Source: an uncultured Alphaproteobacteria bacterium
Lineage (GTDB): Bacteria; Pseudomonadota; Alphaproteobacteria; HIMB59; GCA-002718135
Assembly: GCA_902621305.1 (NCBI GenBank)
Contig: CACNLM010000001.1
Location: 1-64,000, forward strand
DNA: 64,000 nucleotides
Reading direction: 5' to 3'
Shown: positions 61,323-64,000 of the stretch, in pieces
Layout: each line of letters opens with the position of its first letter
How positions within the stretch are numbered: position 1 is the stretch's first letter
Notes under the pieces: model-generated
Seen by the model: the letters and a program-made list of their open reading frames with translations, nothing else
What the model was told of the DNA's origin: nothing
The model's database searches: none
Program-made: the position numbers and the translations under genes

Positions 61323-62222
61323 ATGAGATCAGCAAAACTTGATGCGCTACTAAGTAGGTATTATACAATAATAATTTTCTTAATACCTGCTTTAACAATA
61401 TTTACATTGTTTGTAGTACTTCCAATAGGAGAGGCTGCGTATTACAGTTTTTTTAGATGGAATGGCTATGGTGCACCTGAAAAATTTGTCGGATTTAAAA
61501 ATTATGAATTTTTATTCAAAAATAGAGTGTTTATTTTATCACTCAAAAATAATTTTTATATAATTGCTATATCATTATTTGTTCAGTTACCATTTGCTCT
61601 TTTAATTGCATTAATGATCTCAGATAAATTAAGAGGAGCTGCTTTTTTTAGAACAATTTTCTTTCTTCCATTTATTTTAGCAGAAATAGTTACAGCGTTA
61701 ATCTGGGCATACATCTATGATGGTAATTATGGTTTAGTTGCAGCAATTTGGGGATTTTTTGGTGCAGAGGCACCATTTGTTCTTGGTGATAAAGATTGGG
61801 CATTAGTTGCAATTTTAATTGTTATTTTTTGGAAATTTTTTGGAATTCACATGATGATTTATATTGCAGGATTGCAAGCTATTTCAAAAGAAGTATTAGA
61901 GGCAGCTAAAGTAGACGGGGCAGGTCCAATCACAACTGCTTTTAGAATTAAAATACCAATGCTTATTCCTACAATTAAACTTTCAGTTTTTTTATCATTG
62001 TTAGGCAGTTTACAGCTTTTTGATATTATTATGCCACTAACAGGAGGAGGACCTTCAAATGTAACACATTCGATGGTCTCTTATTTATATTACTTTGGTG
62101 TAATGCGTATGAAAGTTGGTTTTGGAAGTGCAGTTGGAGTTGTAATATTTTTAATTTGTTTATTTATTGCAATTGGTTATCAAAGAACATTGATGAGGGA
62201 TGATAATGAAAACAAATTTTAG
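61323..62222 (+). CDS. Sugar ABC transporter permease (MalF-like)
   Basis: EAA-loop ISKEVLEAAKVDGAGPITTAFRIKIP. Confidence 0.9.
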   Translation: MRSAKLDALLSRYYTIIIFLIPALTIFTLFVVLPIGEAAYYSFFRWNGYGAPEKFVGFKNYEFLFKNRVFILSLKNNFYIIAISLFVQLPFALLIALMISDKLRGAAFFRTIFFLPFILAEIVTALIWAYIYDGNYGLVAAIWGFFGAEAPFVLGDKDWALVAILIVIFWKFFGIHMMIYIAGLQAISKEVLEAAKVDGAGPITTAFRIKIPMLIPTIKLSVFLSLLGSLQLFDIIMPLTGGGPSNVTHSMVSYLYYFGVMRMKVGFGSAVGVVIFLICLFIAIGYQRTLMRDDNENKF

Positions 62223-63030
62223 AACTTATTATTTATATCTTATTCTATTTTTTCTAGCAGGGGTCATTATTATTCCATTATACGTTTCTGTAATGGGAGG
62301 TTTTAAACATACTGGAGAATTAAGAACAAACTCTCTAGGCTTACCAATAGATTGGAAGTTTGAAAATTATATATCTCTTTTAGTTAATTCTGATTTCTGG
62401 CTTTTTTTATGGAACTCGACCGTATACGCAGTTGGAACTACTTTTTTTGTAGTTTTATTTGCCTCTATGACTGCTTTTGTTTTTGCTCATGTAAAATTTG
62501 CAGCAAATAAATTTCTTTATAATTATTTTTTATTAGGACTTATGTTTCCATTTGCAACTGCAATTTTACCTCTATTTTTAAGAGTTCGAGATTTTGGTTT
62601 ATTGGGTACAAGTTGGGCAGTTATAATCCCACAAATTGCATTTGGACTTGGCTTTTCTATAATTCTTTTTCGTGGTTTTTTTAGGCAAATGCCAAAAGAG
62701 ATCTTTGAGGCTGCTGTTTGTGATGGCTGTAGCTATATTCAATTTTATTTTAGGTTCACTCTACCACTATCAACACCTATATTAGCTACAGTTAGTGTTA
62801 TTACTCTTACAGGAAGCTGGAATAATTATTTGCTGCCTCTTATAATGATTAATGATGAGTCACTTTACTCATGGCCAATGGGTATAATGGTTTTTAGAGG
62901 TGAGTACTTCACTGATTGGGGTAAAATATTAGCTTATGTTTCCCTAACACTTGTGCCAGCAGTAGCTTTCTTTTTTGCACTGCAAAAATATATCGTTGCT
63001 GGTTTAACGGGTGGAGCGGTTAAAGAATAG
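62206..63030 (+). CDS. Sugar ABC transporter permease (MalG-like)
   Basis: EAA-loop MPKEIFEAAVCDGCSYIQFYFRFTLP; overlaps upstream gene. Confidence 0.9.
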   Translation: MKTNFRTYYLYLILFFLAGVIIIPLYVSVMGGFKHTGELRTNSLGLPIDWKFENYISLLVNSDFWLFLWNSTVYAVGTTFFVVLFASMTAFVFAHVKFAANKFLYNYFLLGLMFPFATAILPLFLRVRDFGLLGTSWAVIIPQIAFGLGFSIILFRGFFRQMPKEIFEAAVCDGCSYIQFYFRFTLPLSTPILATVSVITLTGSWNNYLLPLIMINDESLYSWPMGIMVFRGEYFTDWGKILAYVSLTLVPAVAFFFALQKYIVAGLTGGAVKE

Positions 63031-63043
63031 ATTGGAATATATT

Positions 63044-64000
63044 ATGAAGGTAGGTGTAATTGGTTGTGGAAATATAGCAGATATATACTTCCACAATGCA
63101 AAAAATTTTTTTAATAACTTCGAAATTATTGCTTGCGCAGATTTAAACCCTAAAGCATCAAAGAAATATTCTGAAAAATATGGAATAACAAATTTATCCG
63201 TTGATGAATTATTGTCTAATGAAGATATTCAATTGGTAATAAATCTTACCATTCCAAATGCTCATTTTGAAGTTTCAAAATCAATTTTAAATTCAGGTAA
63301 GCATTCATATTCTGAAAAACCAATTTCCATTGAATTTGACGAAGGTAAAGAATTATTAAATTTAGCTAAATCTAAAAATTTATATGTAGGTAGTGCTCCT
63401 GATACTTTTTTAGGTGCTGGAATACAAAAATCAAAGCAAGTCATTGAGGATGGTACAATAGGGGAAATAGTTTTAGGTAGTATCTCAATGGGTGTAGCGG
63501 GACATGAAATTTGGCATCCAAACCCAGACTTTTATTACAAATATGGGGGAGGACCAATTTTAGATATGGGACCATATTATTTTTCAGCATTAGTAAATTT
63601 ATTAGGGCCCGTCAAAAGTGTCTATAGTCAATCTCGAACGGTTTATTCTCAAAGAGAAATTGGTAGTGGAGAGAGAAAAGGTGAAAAAATAGCGGTTGAT
63701 ATTCCAACAACTTTGATCTCTCAAATTGAATTCAGTAATGGAGCTTTAATTGATTCATTTTTTTCATTTGATGTTTACAAACATAATAAGTCACATATTG
63801 AATTATTTGGAACAAAAGGTGTTATTAATGTTCCTGATCCTAACATGTTTGGAGGAGAAATTAAAATTTGTGATGAAAAAAAATCAGATTGGAAAACTAT
63901 TAAAACTGACAACATGAATCTAGGGCGTTTAAACACAAATCGAACAGGTGGAGAAAAAAACGACAAAGCAAACGAAGATCCAACATCTGCTAACTTTAGA
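63044..64000 (+). CDS. Gfo/Idh/MocA family oxidoreductase, truncated by window end
   Basis: Hand translation MKVGVIGCGNIADIYFHNAKNFFNNFEIIACADLNPKASKKY...; close paralogue of 41403..42554. Confidence 0.9.
   Translation, partial: MKVGVIGCGNIADIYFHNAKNFFNNFEIIACADLNPKASKKYSEKYGITNLSVDELLSNEDIQLVINLTIPNAHFEVSKSILNSGKHSYSEKPISIEFDEGKELLNLAKSKNLYVGSAPDTFLGAGIQKSKQVIEDGTIGEIVLGSISMGVAGHEIWHPNPDFYYKYGGGPILDMGPYYFSALVNLLGPVKSVYSQSRTVYSQREIGSGERKGEKIAVDIPTTLISQIEFSNGALIDSFFSFDVYKHNKSHIELFGTKGVINVPDPNMFGGEIKICDEKKSDWKTIKTDNMNLGRLNTNRTGGEKNDKANEDPTSANFR

Overview
AT-rich bacterial chromosome segment. Gene content and order (ctpA-rsfS-nadD-proA-proB-obgE-rpmA-rplU; argH-lptM-lysA; metX-metW; coq7) suggest a marine, streamlined alphaproteobacterium; this is inference, with no search run. 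Positions 1-31 kb are mostly housekeeping. Exceptions are a likely SAM-II-type riboswitch ahead of metX, a chorismate mutase-HisC fusion, a beta-oxidation/CoA-ligase/MetY operon, and a ~2.1 kb insert between an intact tRNA-Leu(CAA) and a perfect 43-bp copy of that tRNA's 5' half. The insert carries one large MORN-repeat/HExxH protein. Positions 31-64 kb are a catabolic region: an L-fucose-type non-phosphorylative module (SDR, FAH-family hydrolase, LldD), a Rieske-like protein with both His ligands replaced by Cys, a lone IolD homologue, four sugar-type ABC import systems, two PhyH dioxygenases, a fatty-acid-desaturase-like protein, two Gfo/Idh/MocA paralogues and five Cys-type sulfatases. None of the sulfatases has a visible signal peptide, and no glycoside hydrolase, FGE/anSME or transcriptional regulator is evident in this region. 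The best candidate for an undescribed system is import of small sulfated compounds followed by cytoplasmic desulfation and oxidation. No rRNA, CRISPR array or integrase was found.
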